Shown in pieces: positions 33,923 to 45,927 of a stretch of DNA of 64,000 nt. This DNA is from Trifolium pratense (Eukaryota; Streptophyta; Magnoliopsida; Fabales; Fabaceae). The notes below the pieces were generated by a model that made no database searches, was not told the origin of the DNA, and saw only the letters and a list, made by a program, of their open reading frames with translations. Numbering within the stretch: position 1 is the first letter of the stretch; every line of letters starts with the position of its first letter. Made by a program: the position numbers and the translations under genes. The stretch spans positions 22,258,001 through 22,322,000 of the forward strand of contig NC_060060.1 of the NCBI RefSeq assembly GCF_020283565.1, written 5' to 3'.

Positions 33923-36900
33923 ATGGCAGCAGCAACATCTACTGCAACAACAAAAATAACACAATTGATCAATCCCACGCGCTCTTCACGCTCCAACCTT
34001 CACCACTTCTCAACAAACAATGTTCTTATTCTTCATCACCAACCCTTTCCTTCCAAACTCTACTTCAACCATCGCTCAAATCTCTCAATCATCAATTGCA
34101 ATAGCAAGGTATATATATATATATATATATGATACTATATCGTTTTTCCTTCATGTTGCATCAAAGGGTCACTCAAAATTTTGTTTTTAGAAAAAGGGTA
34201 TCTCAAAATATTGTTTTTAGAAAAAGGGTAACTTAAAATTTTGTTTTTTGAAAAAGGGTAGCTCAATTTTATTTTATTTTTGTTGAAATCTGGTTTATTT
34301 TTGTTTTTACTGTTATTTGTGATTTGAAGCTGAATAACTCAAGTGGGGGAGAAGCATATGAGATGGATGAAGGTGTTTTTGGGAGCTATGATGGAATTGA
34401 AGATGAGAGTGATGAAGATGATGCAGAGAGTAGTGTTGATTTGTTGATAAGATTCTTGCAAAGTATGTTTAAGAAAATGTCTAAAAGGGCTAAAAAGGCT
34501 TCTCGTTCTATTTTGCCAACAGTAATATCTCCTCAGCTTGTAAGTTTTTCCTTTTCTTCATTATCACATTGCAAAGTATGTTTAAGTATGAGTTTTTATA
34601 GTTGCCAAGTTACTCCTTTAGTGTTGTTCTATATTGAGTGTCACTCTAGTTTACATTTCACAAACATAAATAAAAGTTGTAAATAAGTAATAGAGCGAAA
34701 CGTCCTGTAAGTACAACTGAGTTGGTAGCTACTGGGAGTCAGGGATGCTGATATGCATTGGTCCGGGTTTGAACCCGGGATTCCACACTCCACATTTAAA
34801 ATGTGTGAGCCTAGCCACTAGGCTACTAGACCAAAAAAAGTAATAGAGCGAAACATTTTTACAAAATTATCCTTGTTAACCGTTAGGCTACTAGACCAAA
34901 AAAAAGTAATAGAGCGAAACATTTTTACAAAATTATCCTTGTTAACCGTTGATGCATATAGTATTAATTAGCGAGCAGGATTGAAAGAAAATAGTTAGTC
35001 CTACCTCCGGCTCTTTTTATAAGAAACAATTGACTTTTTAGGTTCATTGAATAATCAATGTATCTAAGTCTATAATATACACTACATACATTAGATATGC
35101 AATGAATCTAAGAAGTGAGTTGTTTCTTATAAAAGGGACCAGAGGGAGTATTATATTGGAAACATAAAGCACACTTATTTTAAAATATTTTGTTTTGTTA
35201 ATGTGACATTCATTAGGAGATAGATGGAGAAGGATTACTATAGTACAAGTTAGACCATTAGTGATCACGATTAATAATGTGCCGATGGAAACACTAAACA
35301 AGTTTAGTCCATTCTATGTTAAATTATCACATTTTGTTAAGGTGTTTTGTTTTGCATTACATTTTGGTATAACTTAGGTATGCAAATCCTCGAGTCTCAA
35401 GAGTTTAATGTTGCTGCAATCTCAAAGTTCACACTTGGGACTTCTCGTTAAGCTAGAAGAGTCCTGTCTCAACTCGCATTTAAGTGCTATTAGGTTGCAT
35501 TACATTTAAATTTACTTCTTAGAGAAACTACCAATAATGAAAAGTGTTAATAGCGTAAGCAACATTTCCAATATATCACACTTTATACTAACCAAAATAT
35601 GTACTACATCACCAATAATTAGTTGATTTTTTATTATATTGCTCAAAGTTTTAGCTTGAAGTTTCCTTATCCTCGTTTCCCTTCTTTTCTTTTAGCAACT
35701 TTGCAATGAGCTTTGTGACGGTTCTATAATTTAGAGTTTTAGACATGCCTTTCACCTTTTCAATTTTTAAAATTTAAGATTGACGTTGTTTTCGGATTAG
35801 CTAATCTTGTTGTCAAAAAAGCTTATGATGAAAATCATAATAAGGGAGCTGTTAAAAGAAAAACAATTATTTCCCAAAATCAAAGATGAACCAAAACCAT
35901 GCAGTTATTTTTGTGCCGTGGTTTCCCCTTTGATTTCTAAACAGTATGCAAGGTAGAATATAAATGTGCTGCGTGCTGCATTTTTTTAAGTTTAGGTGCT
36001 GAAATTTATCTTACAATGTGTCCGTCACTGCTTTCTCATTTTGCTTTTCATGTTGATGGGGAAATTCAGGTTTCTTTTGCTGTTGACGGGACTCTGCTAC
36101 TTGCTTCACTTTCTGTTGTCAAAGCACTTCTTGAGGTATCGCTTCCTCATTACTCTGTAGCTTAATAAAGCGTTCATGTCTCGTCGAAACCTCATTTTGT
36201 TTTACTTTGCATTTACAATTATCTTTCATGAGCCTTTTGCTTGTTATAAACCTATAAACCCTACTGGAAGGGAGCGTTTGCAATAAAATGTGTGCAAATG
36301 ATATTTCCCCTACTGTTTCTGGGGATAAAATGTGTTTCTCTTATTTGCTACATGACTTATAATTTGTTTTTTCTCTTCATAAGTTAGGTATTGAAATGTT
36401 ATTTGCACACTGTTTATGCTCAATGCGCATTGCACACCGTCCTTGAGTCTCTTACTATTAATATACCTGTATGATATGCGGGTGAGTTATGTGGGAGGAT
36501 GATAATATCCGTGTCATATGCGACATTGTTTATGATTTAGACAAAAAGAAAATGAAGGATGTGAGTGAACTTGAACAATAACTTGGTTTGGCTTTAGATT
36601 ATTTGTATGTTTTTGGTCGCGGAATTTACATCAATGAAATACTTGAGTAGTGTTACAATGCTCAATAAATTTTTACCAAATACATATTTTATAAAGCTAA
36701 CAGTTGAATTAAAAGTTTATATGATATAGATCGTCTCTATATGATATTGAGGTGCATCACGATTAATGTCTTAAACGCTTTTATGAAACAACAATAATTT
36801 TGATGCACCTTAATAACATATCAAATGATTTCAGATTTATTTAAAAATTTACAAAGATGATTAATACATCAAATGCTTACTCACATGAATTTCTGATCAT

Positions 36901-37144
36901 AGACGTATACGCTTGCAAAGCTGATAGAAGGTTCTGGATTATGTAGTACTTCGCAAAATTCCTTTGATGTATCTTACAATAATCAGTGAATATTGATTAT
37001 GAATTGCAGGTTATCTGCAACATTGGAGGCACTGTATTTGCTGCAATTCTGATCCTGCGTGTGATTTGGGCCGCAGTTTCTCACTTCCAATCCAGTGCAA
37101 ATAGTTTCAATCAAGGGAGCAATTCCTTTGGTGCTGTAGCTTAG
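33923..37144 (+). CDS. SHW1: SHORT HYPOCOTYL IN WHITE LIGHT 1-like protein, four exons
   Basis: Exons 33923-34108, 34330-34539, 36070-36135 and 37010-37144 give 198 residues with all joins in phase. Residues 1 to about 62 are rich in Ser, Thr and Asn with almost no acidic residues, as in a plastid transit peptide. Next come an acidic stretch (GIEDESDEDDAESS), a basic amphipathic stretch (FLQSMFKKMSKRAKKASRS), and two hydrophobic segments (exon 3 DGTLLLASLSVVKALL; exon 4 GGTVFAAILILRVIWAAV) that look like a membrane hairpin. The layout resembles proteins annotated as SHW1, a regulator of seedling light responses, but the name rests on memory of the family. The acceptor at 34329 has a modest pyrimidine tract. 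A polyadenylation signal AATAAA lies at 37216-37221. Intron 1 begins with a (TA)n run; introns 2 and 3 hold a SINE, a MITE and MITE debris. Confidence 0.75.
34166..34270. repeat. 30-bp tandem repeat in intron 1
   Basis: About 3.5 copies of a unit ending TTTTGTTTTTAGAAAAAGGG, lying wholly within intron 1 of the SHW1-like gene. Confidence 0.75.
34702..34837 (+). repeat. tRNA-derived SINE with 17-bp target duplication
   Basis: Box A (ACAACTGAGTTGGTAG) and box B (GGGTTTGAACCCGGG) of a Pol III promoter, a 3' A run, and a flanking direct repeat AAGTAATAGAGCGAAAC (34685-34701 and 34838-34854). It lies in intron 2 of the SHW1-like gene. Confidence 0.85.
34820..34949. repeat. 65-bp tandem duplication at the SINE 3' end
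   Basis: The SINE tail, its target duplication and adjoining DNA (starting AGGCTACTAGACC) occur twice in a row with a 65-bp period and almost no differences, so the duplication came after SINE insertion. Confidence 0.8.
35004..35148. repeat. Stowaway-like MITE (intron 2 of the SHW1-like gene)
   Basis: A 145-bp element with ends CCTCCGGCTCTTTTTATAAG and the inverted CTTATAAAAGGGACC...GAGGGAG, flanked by TA. Confidence 0.7.
36700..36880. repeat. Degraded MITE in intron 3 of the SHW1-like gene
   Basis: Shares AAAGTTTATATGATATAGATC and TAACATATCAAATGATTTC blocks with the elements at 11734-13573 and 42751-43105. Ends are not recognisable. Confidence 0.5.
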
Positions 37145-37221
37145 ACAGATATGCTCTACAAATTTAGTTTTCATATGAAATTTTGTTGAGGTACATATTT
37201 TATTTGCTTCAGCTGAATAAA

Positions 37222-37532
37222 AGCACCTTTGGTGTTGAGAAAGAAGAAAAATAAAAGATCATGTGAATGAACATGTGTGTCACACTAAAGGATGTAACAA
37301 TGAGTCATAAATGTAATTACATCATATATTGTAATTGTTATTTTCTCTAATGAAAGGACAATCTATGAAAATGTACTTCACCTTCTCATGAATTACTGTA
37401 CTCAAATGTAGGGAGGACATTCTGATTATCACAAATGCAATATATGTTTAAATATAATACTCTTTTGAAAAATTTATTTGTCCTTTTTTTTTTTATAGAA
37501 TCTCTTCAATTGGTAATTTTTTCTTGGCTAAA
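37222..37532. other. 3' flank of the SHW1-like gene
   Basis: Sequence after the polyadenylation signal. No gene or repeat was recognised. Confidence 0.35.
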
Positions 37533-38039
37533 TCTATTATTTATATATTTAGGAGTTTCTCTCTCATGGTCTTATTCCTATGTGGCACCATTTCCTTGAT
37601 CCATGTCTTATGTGGCATTCTAATATTTCTCCAATTCCTATGTGGCTAACTATGAAGGCCTTTGCAATTTCTCTAATACATGATGATATCATTTTACTTA
37701 GAATCTTTGGCTAATTTGGAAATTCAATCATTTTTCAATTATTGTTTATAAATCGAATTTAATGCACCTATTAAAAATAATTTTAAAAGGAAATAATTGA
37801 CTATTTTTGTACCAATTTCGTCAAAAAAAAATATTTTTGTACCAAAGCAATTGTTTTTAAAAAATTTTTTATGAAAGGAAGATTGTCAACTGCATATAAT
37901 AATTAGGTATAATTGTCAGCTGCATATAATAATTTTTATGGTCTTCAAATTCAATTAAAAAAATATAAAATCTTTATGGTCTCCAAATTATTCTCTCACA
38001 AATTTTTTTCTAAATGGTCGTGTATCAAAATACTAAGGT

Positions 38040-38074
<35 letters not shown>

Positions 38075-40466
38075 GTATATTTATTGTATTACGGTAAAAA
38101 AAAATTATATATTTTCATAATTTTATAATTATATAGAGTCACATAATATAATTAATATTTTATTATTATTTAAAAAAATTGGAATATGTGTGTTATATTC
38201 ATGTGCATTAATTTATTTAATTTATTTATAATATAATGGAATATGTCTTATTTACTAATTTACTACTTACCAAAAAAAAATTTACTAATTTACTAATATA
38301 TTTTTAAAATTAAAAATGGAATCAATATATTTGACTTTTAATGAATTTAATTTCATATTAAAGACAAAATTACTCATTTGTCCATTTTTTTTTACTATAT
38401 ATATAACATTTGTCTGAACTCTAAAACTCACAATTTTTCAATCTTCATTATCTCTTATTCATCTCTCTCGATAATCACTATTTTTTCTGTATATCGTCAC
38501 CTTTTTAAATTTCTTTATTTTTTCTTCTTTGTTCGATATTTCTTATATTTTTAATATATTGTTGTTTTACCTTTTAGATTATTTTCTTTTGGTCATCTTT
38601 TTATTTATTAATCCTATTTATTTTTTGTGACAGGGAAATAATTGAGAGGCAAGACGAAATGCATCACATTCTCACAAAATGAATTGAATTGAGAGCTTGG
38701 AGTCTGTTTTAACAACTGTAGTTTTGTTTTTTTAGAAAATCTTGCTTATAGCACTTTATCAATATCAATGATGTCTTGGATACAAGTTGGAATATCAATG
38801 ATGTATTTACTTGATGAATCTATCAACAAATTAATCAAATGATGTATTTTTCCAATAGTATTAAGTTCATCATTATTGTATATTTTTCTATTGCAATTTT
38901 TATTTTATACTTCTTTTTTTAAAAAAAAGGAGATCTTTATTTTTGTGAATCTATTATCTATTATTTATATGTTTAAGAGTTTTTTCTCAAGGAAACAAAT
39001 CTACGTGTCACTTTCTTATGAACTTTAATTTTTATTAATCCAATGTGGCATCCTCTCATTCATCATTCTCTTAGGTGGCGTCCTCTCATTTCTTTTACCG
39101 GTCAAAATCTCACGTGACAATCTCTCAATTCATTTTGCTGATATGTCATTCTTCTATGTTTTTTCCTTTAGTCATTAGTGCTCAATTATAAATATAGAAA
39201 TTGTTCAATCAGGTTTTATGAACAAATGTCTACATATTAATATTTTGATACAATTGAAATTTTACATATGGAAACTTTTGATTATTGACCAACTCATTTT
39301 TGGAATATATATTGATTAAATTAAATCAATGCTGAAATGTATGAAAATTTCAAAAATTAAGGACCAAAAATCTACTATAGTTTCTATATATACGGGTCAA
39401 CATGTAAGAGTGAGGGTCATTTAGTGTCTCAACGCCCCTTCTCTATTTTCTCTTCTCACTTTCACTGAACAAAAATATTTACCTTAAAAGGAATATAAAA
39501 AAAAATAAAAATAGTAATTTAATTGTTCACAAAAAAAGTTATTCTTAAACTTCATACTTATCGAACAGAGAAAATGGTGTGATTGTCTGAAATATAAAAG
39601 GAATGAAGTAATTGACTTCATAGATTATTTTTCTATTTTATTTTATTATTTTATTAATTTTATTAATAAAAAAAAGTTACATAGTGATTTATACCAAACA
39701 TAATATTACAATAGGGGGTATTGATAAAAAAATAATCTACTTGGAGGTATTAAGCAAAAAATAACTTACACGGGGTGAGACATACATTTGTAGATTTTAT
39801 TATATAAAAAATACGATAAATATCAATTGAAAGTAAGGAAAGTAACAATGATTTTATATATAAAAAAAGAAAGAATTAAAAGTAATAATATCATGTATTA
39901 CTTTGTTTTTATTTTCCAAACATCACTGTAAGATAAACAAATAGATAAATTTTTTAAAATTTGCACCATTAACAGATGAGATATGCATAAAAAAAATGAT
40001 ATAAATTTTTTTTGTGTCAAACAAATGACAAATAATTCTACTATTCATTACACAAATGTGAAATTTTTTCACACGGGGGCACGAGCTAAAATACTTCAAA
40101 AGAAAACAAATGTCTAAAGGAGAGAGATGACGATTAAGAACTAATATATATTAATCGTTAGATTAGTTTTTGCTTAATGACCTTTTTTTATGAAAATAAA
40201 AGAACAAATATACGAACATGTGGGTTGGGAACGATGAGTGGAGTATCACTCTCCGTTCTACTATTTCTCCTTGAAATCTCCAAAATTTGGATCATTTATC
40301 ATATTTAAATAAATTATTACATTAAATATAAAATTAATTTTACAAATAATTAAAAAAATCACAATATTAAAATTTTAATAATGCATATTTTTCATGTGTG
40401 AAAAAAAATGATCTATATTTTTCATAGAACATTAACCCGGGCGATAGCACGGGTAAGTTATACTAG
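37533..40466 (+). mobile_element. Non-autonomous Helitron (probably nested or composite)
   Basis: The 3' end is clear: a hairpin ACCCG...CGGGT at 40435-40454, then 12 bases ending CTAG at 40466, followed by T, as expected of plant Helitrons inserting between A and T. A matching 5' end TCTATTATTTATATATTTAG follows an A at 37533. A second, nearly identical 5'-type start lies at 38957 and a looser one at 39371, so the 3' end may belong to a shorter copy (38957-40466). The interior is AT-rich with repeated ATGTGGCATCCTCTCATT-like phrases and an (AC)n(AT)n microsatellite at about 38041-38074. No Rep/helicase coding sequence was seen. Confidence 0.65.
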
Positions 40467-41039
40467 TTATATATTTAGTCACTTAATTTATTTATCAATT
40501 TCGCTAGCTTGTTGTAACACCTACATCTAAAACACCAACGAATTCCAACACTTGTTCACTGCAACTTTTATAGGGTTCATTTTGAAATTTTGGGGATTTT
40601 AATTTGAGTTTTAGAAAGAAATTGATGATAACATAAAATAAAGATCTATGTTATTTGTAGGTGTATTTGAGTAAATTGATTTTGATTTAAAGACGAAGAT
40701 ACGAAGATTGTGATGAAAATATTCATATCTTCATGTATTTTTCAGATTTTTATTTAATTTAAATGAAAAAATTTTAAAAATAAGATTGTCCTATATCTCA
40801 ACATTTTTTAATAAAAAAAATGAGAAAAATGATAATATGTGCATATTGTAAAAGATAAAGGACTTAACCGTGATAAAAAAAATATAAAGGACTAAAGTGT
40901 TGCCAATAAATAAGATAAATAACCTATAACATAATTTTGCCTATTTTTAATTTTAATTATATGATCTTTTTGTTAGAAAAGATACCATTGGATCTTGTAG
41001 TTATTGAATCTAATAGTGAACTATCAACAATTTATTTTA

Positions 41040-42263
41040 GGCTTAAATGCAGTTTTACCCTCGATGTTTTGAAAAATGCGGAATTTTACTACCCCTATTT
41101 TAAAATGCGGAATTTTACCCCCCCTATTTTATAATTTATTGGATTTTGCCCCCCACCAAAATTCTGCACAAAATCTGCTTCTGAGCCTCAAGTTCAAAGC
41201 TTCGCACAGAACTCTATTTGGATCAATAATTCACAAAACTCATACCGAAACGACCGTAATCGAGTTAGCTTTCCACAGAATCAAACCCCACTAAATTTGG
41301 AGTTACAGAGAGAGATTAATTACCGTTTTAGTGAAGGTCTGTCCAATTACTAATTCTGCAGAAATCTACTTGTGATCTTCAAATTCAACACCGTCTACCG
41401 AATGCATCGTAACTCTAAATTCGACGAAATTGAAATTCCAACAAGGGTAATTTCGTTAGCTTTCCATACATATAAATAGTATTAAAAAATGAGCTACAGG
41501 GTGAGAGGCATGACGAAAATACCAGTAGTAGTTTCATACAATAATTAATTTGAACAGACTTTCACTAAAACGGTAATTAATCTCTTTCAGTAACTCCAAA
41601 TTTAGTGGGGTTTGATTCTATCGAAAGCTAACTCGATTACGGTCGTTTCGGTATCAGTTTTGTTAATTATTGATCCAAATTGAGTTCTGTGCGAAGCTTT
41701 GAACTTGAGGATCAGAAGCAGATTAATTACCGTTTTAGTGAAGGTCTGTCCAATTACTAATTCTGCAGAAATCTACTTGTGATCTTCAAATTCAACACCG
41801 TCTACCGAATGCATCGTAACTCTAAATTCGACGAAATTGAAATTCCAACAAGGGTAATTTCGTTAGCTTTCCATACATATAAATAGTATTAAAAAATGAG
41901 CTACAGGGTGAGAGGCATGACGAAAATACCAGTAGTAGTTTCATACAATAATTAATTTGAACAGACTTTCACTAAAACGGTAATTAATCTCTTTCAGTAA
42001 CTCCAAATTTAGTGGGGTTTGATTCTATCGAAAGCTAACTCGATTACGGTCGTTTCGGTATCAGTTTTGTTAATTATTGATCCAAATTGAGTTCTGTGCG
42101 AAGCTTTGAACTTGAGGATCAGAAGCAGATTTTGTGCAAAATTTTGGTGGGGGGCAAAATCCAACAAATTATAAAATAGGGGGGGTAAAATTCCGCATTT
42201 TAAAATAGGGGGGGTAAAATTCCGCATTTTTCAAAATAAGGGGGGTAAAACTGCATTTAAGCC
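41040..42263. mobile_element. Mutator-like foldback element with internal tandem duplication
   Basis: The ends GGCTTAAATGCAGTTTTACC and the inverted counterpart ending GCATTTAAGCC are flanked by an exact 9-bp repeat TTTATTTTA (41031-41039, 42264-42272). The arms are long and include ACCCCCC...GGGGGGT blocks. A 407-bp unit at 41314-41720 is repeated immediately at 41721-42127 with no difference noticed by eye. Without it the element would be about 817 bp. No coding capacity; the short frames at both ends are mirror images of the arms. Confidence 0.85.
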
Positions 42264-42750
42264 TTTATTTTATTTTTCTTCATCTTTATAGTGAAAATGT
42301 TTCCAGCACTATATATATATATATATATAGGGTCAGCCCCGACAAAAACTCACTCATAAAATGTGTTAATAACTAGCAGAATGTTTCAATTCAATATGGA
42401 TGAATTCAAGCAAATTTGTATGATACATTTATAAAATAAAATAACCAAATTTCTTCTAAATTTGTAGCAATATTTTAAAATTCAAATTGGAGTGGCCGGT
42501 TCATCCATGAACTATGCATATATCCGGTCCGATCAAACATATTTTGCTTATTTTTATGTTTGGTGCAAATGAGTATAAATACAAGTGGCGGCCATAAAAG
42601 AATATTTCAATTCAAAGGAAAAAAATATAATTCATTTTAATCTAATACTACCTTAAAATGATTATTTTGCTTATTGTTTATATGCTTATAATAATAATTC
42701 TTGTTTTTTTTTTTACAGATAGTCAGATACTGTTGTTTATGGGGCAAATT

Positions 42751-43105
42751 CTAATATGGATCACTTCATTAAGTGGTCCATGGTGGATCAATCATGAATA
42801 ACATTATAACGAATACGAATTTTACAAAATCCACCGTTGAATTGAAAGTTTATATCATATAGATCATCCATAGAAAAATTTAGAAAAATTGAAAATCATT
42901 TGATATGTTATTGAGACACATCAAGATTAACGGTTTATTAAATAACGTAAATCTTGATGGGTCTCAATAACATATCAAATGATTTTCAAAAAAAATTAAA
43001 AAATTTATGGATGATCTATACGATATAAACTTTCGTAAAATTCATATTCGGTAGATCATTTATCCACGGTGAACCACTTGTAAAGGTGGTCCACCATAGC
43101 ATTAG
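42751..43105. repeat. Foldback MITE with internal inverted repeat
   Basis: Inverted ends of the type CTAATATGGATCACTTCATT and (other strand) CTAATGCTATGGTGGACCAC, with an inner palindrome around ACGTAAATCTTGATGGGTCTC. Internal blocks are shared with 11734-13573. Confidence 0.65.
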
Positions 43106-43130
43106 CCTCGTTTATGCTTTATATTTTGGG

Positions 43131-43367
43131 ATTTTGCTATGATATTTAGAATGATTATGGTTCACGCTTTAACATTTTAATAGATAATCATTTTGTTGGT
43201 ATTTAAACATCCACTTCTTAAAATTAGACGAAAATGAAATGGTTATAATTTTGCTATGATATTTAGAATGATTATGGTTCAGGCTTTAACATTTTAATAG
43301 ATAATCGTTTTGTTGGTATTTATACATCCACTTCTTAAAATTAGACGAAAATGAAATGGTTATAATT
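43131..43367. repeat. 117-bp tandem duplication
   Basis: Two nearly identical copies beginning ATTTTGCTATGATATTTAG at 43131 and 43248. Confidence 0.8.
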
Positions 43368-43626
43368 ATATATTATTTGTGCTTTTTGTTAATTCCATAG
43401 ATACAGATGCTTGATAGATGGTTAACGAAATTGCTTTATACCATGGCCACTGACAGGTTGTTTTTTTTTTCTTTCTTTGTTTTTTTTTTTGGCATTTGGG
43501 GCACCATTATCTTGCTTTTGGGGACACCATTAATGAAAATATGGTGATTTTTGTATAAGGGTGTATTGAAGACTTCCGGTTCCAACTGCGTAGGCTCCTA
43601 GACTTCCAAGTTTAAAGTGGATAATA

Positions 43627-44603
43627 CTCTCTCCGTCTCAAAATATAAAAGCTATTTTGACTAATACACGTATGCCAACATACAATTTTGATCACTAATA
43701 TCTTTAATTCTCTATTGGTAAAAATTATAAAAATTTGATATTTTGAAAATACTCATCAAAACAAATAGAAAAAGAAATAGTAAAAAGACTTGTGAAGAAG
43801 AAAGAGAAAAATGGTAAATGATGGTATACTTGATATTGGACGGATTTGGATTTCTCCAATTTTCTTTCATGTTTTCTCTCCTTTTTTTTAATCAAAGGTT
43901 GGTAAATTACAAATAATAAAAAGGAGAAAAAACCAACCATTAAATTAAGAAAAAAGAGAGAAAACATGAGAAAAACTTGGAGAGGATCCAAATCCGTATT
44001 GGACGACCCTATGTTGCTTTTTTACAAAACAAGTAGATGGTGGTAAAATTATCCAAGAACAAGAACAAAATTTCATATTATAAGAAAAAATGTCTCGTAA
44101 TAGTAGTTCAGCTAGTAGTTACTAAAGGACATTATTAGATATGAGTAATTTCTCCAAAAGTATTTCATAATTAAGGATGGGGAGAGTATATTAAAGAATA
44201 CTAAGAGAGAATGGCTCTTTTCTTTTTTCTTTTTTTTTTTAATAAAATGAATTCTTTAGAGAGAATTGAATTCAATTATTTGTTAGATAATAAATACATA
44301 CCCCAGTGCTATATTATAAACAAAAAATAATAATTTAACACTTGTTAAGAAAAGTAAGATAGAATAAGTTAGAGTATGACCTTTTGTGTTTTCATTGAAA
44401 TAAGTTTCATGAAAATATGTAAAATGAATTTTTATTGGTTATTGATTATGGGGAAAAAAAAGAGTAAATTAAATGCAATTTGAATCAAATTTCATAAGAA
44501 TAAATAAAAGTAAATTTTGAAAATGATAAAAATTAGTTACTTTTGCTTATAATTTGAGACAAGAAAAAATGATTTTTTTCCTTATAATATAGGACGGAGG
44601 GAG
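43627..44603. repeat. Stowaway-like foldback sequences, boundaries uncertain
   Basis: A left end CTCTCTCCGTCTCAAAATAT after TA at 43627 and two candidate right ends (GGATGGGGAGAG before TA near 44186; GGACGGAGGGAG before TA at 44603). An inner inverted pair (GGATTTGGATTTCTCC near 43845 and GGAGAGGATCCAAATCC near 43978) suggests nesting. Confidence 0.45.
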
Positions 44604-44955
44604 TATATTATTACATAATACATGACTCCAAGAGTCATTTAATATATGAAGAATTAGAGAGAATTAATTCTTTTAAAAATATATTGGTAGTTTTATACAT
44701 GTAGTTGGTTGGTGCAGTGATTTTAGTGATTGATAAGGATGACTCCAAAGAGTCATCATATTTAATATGGGAATGAAGAAACCTTGTGTGTGATTTATTA
44801 ATATTCAAAATTTATTTCTTTTTTATTTTAAATTGCATAATATATCGGTGATTGTGTTCTTACTTCTTAGTGATTGATATGTGCGAAAGAGACAAAACCA
44901 TAAATTAAACTTAGGGAACCAAGTTTAAAAATATAATTTAAATATAAAAAGTTTC

Positions 44956-45615
44956 TGTTGCAAATTTGCCTTGAAAACGTGAAAAAACAACTCTAGTCTG
45001 CTGTTTTCCGCCCCGGGCGGAAAACCTGTGTTTCGGGCGGAAATTTGAAGCAGAATAAGGGGGGCTCTCTGTTTTTCCGCCCCAGGCGGAAATCTTGGTG
45101 TTTCAGGCGGAAGTTTCCGCCTCAGGCGGAAAAAGCTGTGTTTCGGGCGGAAATCGCTGCAGAGTATTTAAAGGGTCACGTTTTCTGTTTTTCATAAGGT
45201 GTTTTTAGGGTTTCTAAAGCCAACAAAAGACTAGGGTTTATTAGAGAACTTCTCTTGGGCATACTCTAGGGTTGGGAATTGATTCATCACCTTGGGAAAC
45301 ACTTTCATTGAAATCTCTTGGTCACGGGGAGAGATTTGGGAAAAAGGGTAGAATTTAGGAAAACTCTAAATTCTTGAAACTCTTGTATTGAATCTTTGTA
45401 ATCAAGCTTTTTCATTGATAGTGGAACGGAGAGTGGCTCTCTCCCCCAGAGTAGGTCGGTTTTGACTGAACTGGGTAAACAATTGCTTCGTGTTCTTTAC
45501 AGTTTTTCGTTATCTTTTGTTCGTGATTATTATTGCTATTTCACTTAATTGATTGCTTATTCGATTTGCTCCACACATCAAGATTATTGGTGTGATTCAA
45601 TCCAAATTCACAACA
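44956..45615 (+). mobile_element. Solo LTR with CCGCCC/GGGCGG palindromes
   Basis: A 660-bp segment starting TGTTGCAAATTTGCC and ending TTCACAACA, flanked by an exact 5-bp duplication GTTTC (44951-44955, 45616-45620). The first 200 bases hold repeated palindromic units TTTCCGCCC...GGGCGGAAA. A TATA-like GTATTTAAAGG lies near 45165. No internal domain is attached. The superfamily is not certain. Confidence 0.85.
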
Positions 45616-45678
45616 GTTTCAAATGCACAGACAAGCTAACATTTATATGGTGTTCGTTATTTTTAAAATAATCAATTA

Positions 45679-45927
45679 CTCCATCTGTTTTTAAATATAA
45701 GATCTAATTTGACCAATACACGTATATCAATGCATAATTTTGATCACAAATATATTTAATTTTCTATTAGTAAAAATTATAAAAACTTAATATTTTGAAA
45801 ATACTCATCAAAACAAATTAAACAAATCTTATATGATAATATTTACATCTATATATTATTAAAAAAATACGGTCAAAACAAAATAAATGTATAGTACATT
45901 TTAGTCAAAGTAGCTCTTACGAGGGAG
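45679..45927. repeat. Stowaway MITE
   Basis: A 249-bp element with ends CTCCATCTGTTTTTAAATAT and an inverted ...ACGAGGGAG, flanked by TA on both sides. Confidence 0.75.

Noticed and set aside
34740..34790. Possible tRNA genes (also at 9100, 49340, 50325 and 55960)
   Set aside because: Box A and B motifs are present but no cloverleaf fits; poly(A) ends and target duplications show SINEs.
41076..42227. Two similar short frames, one on each strand
   Set aside because: Mirror images of the foldback arms of the Mutator-like element, not genes.
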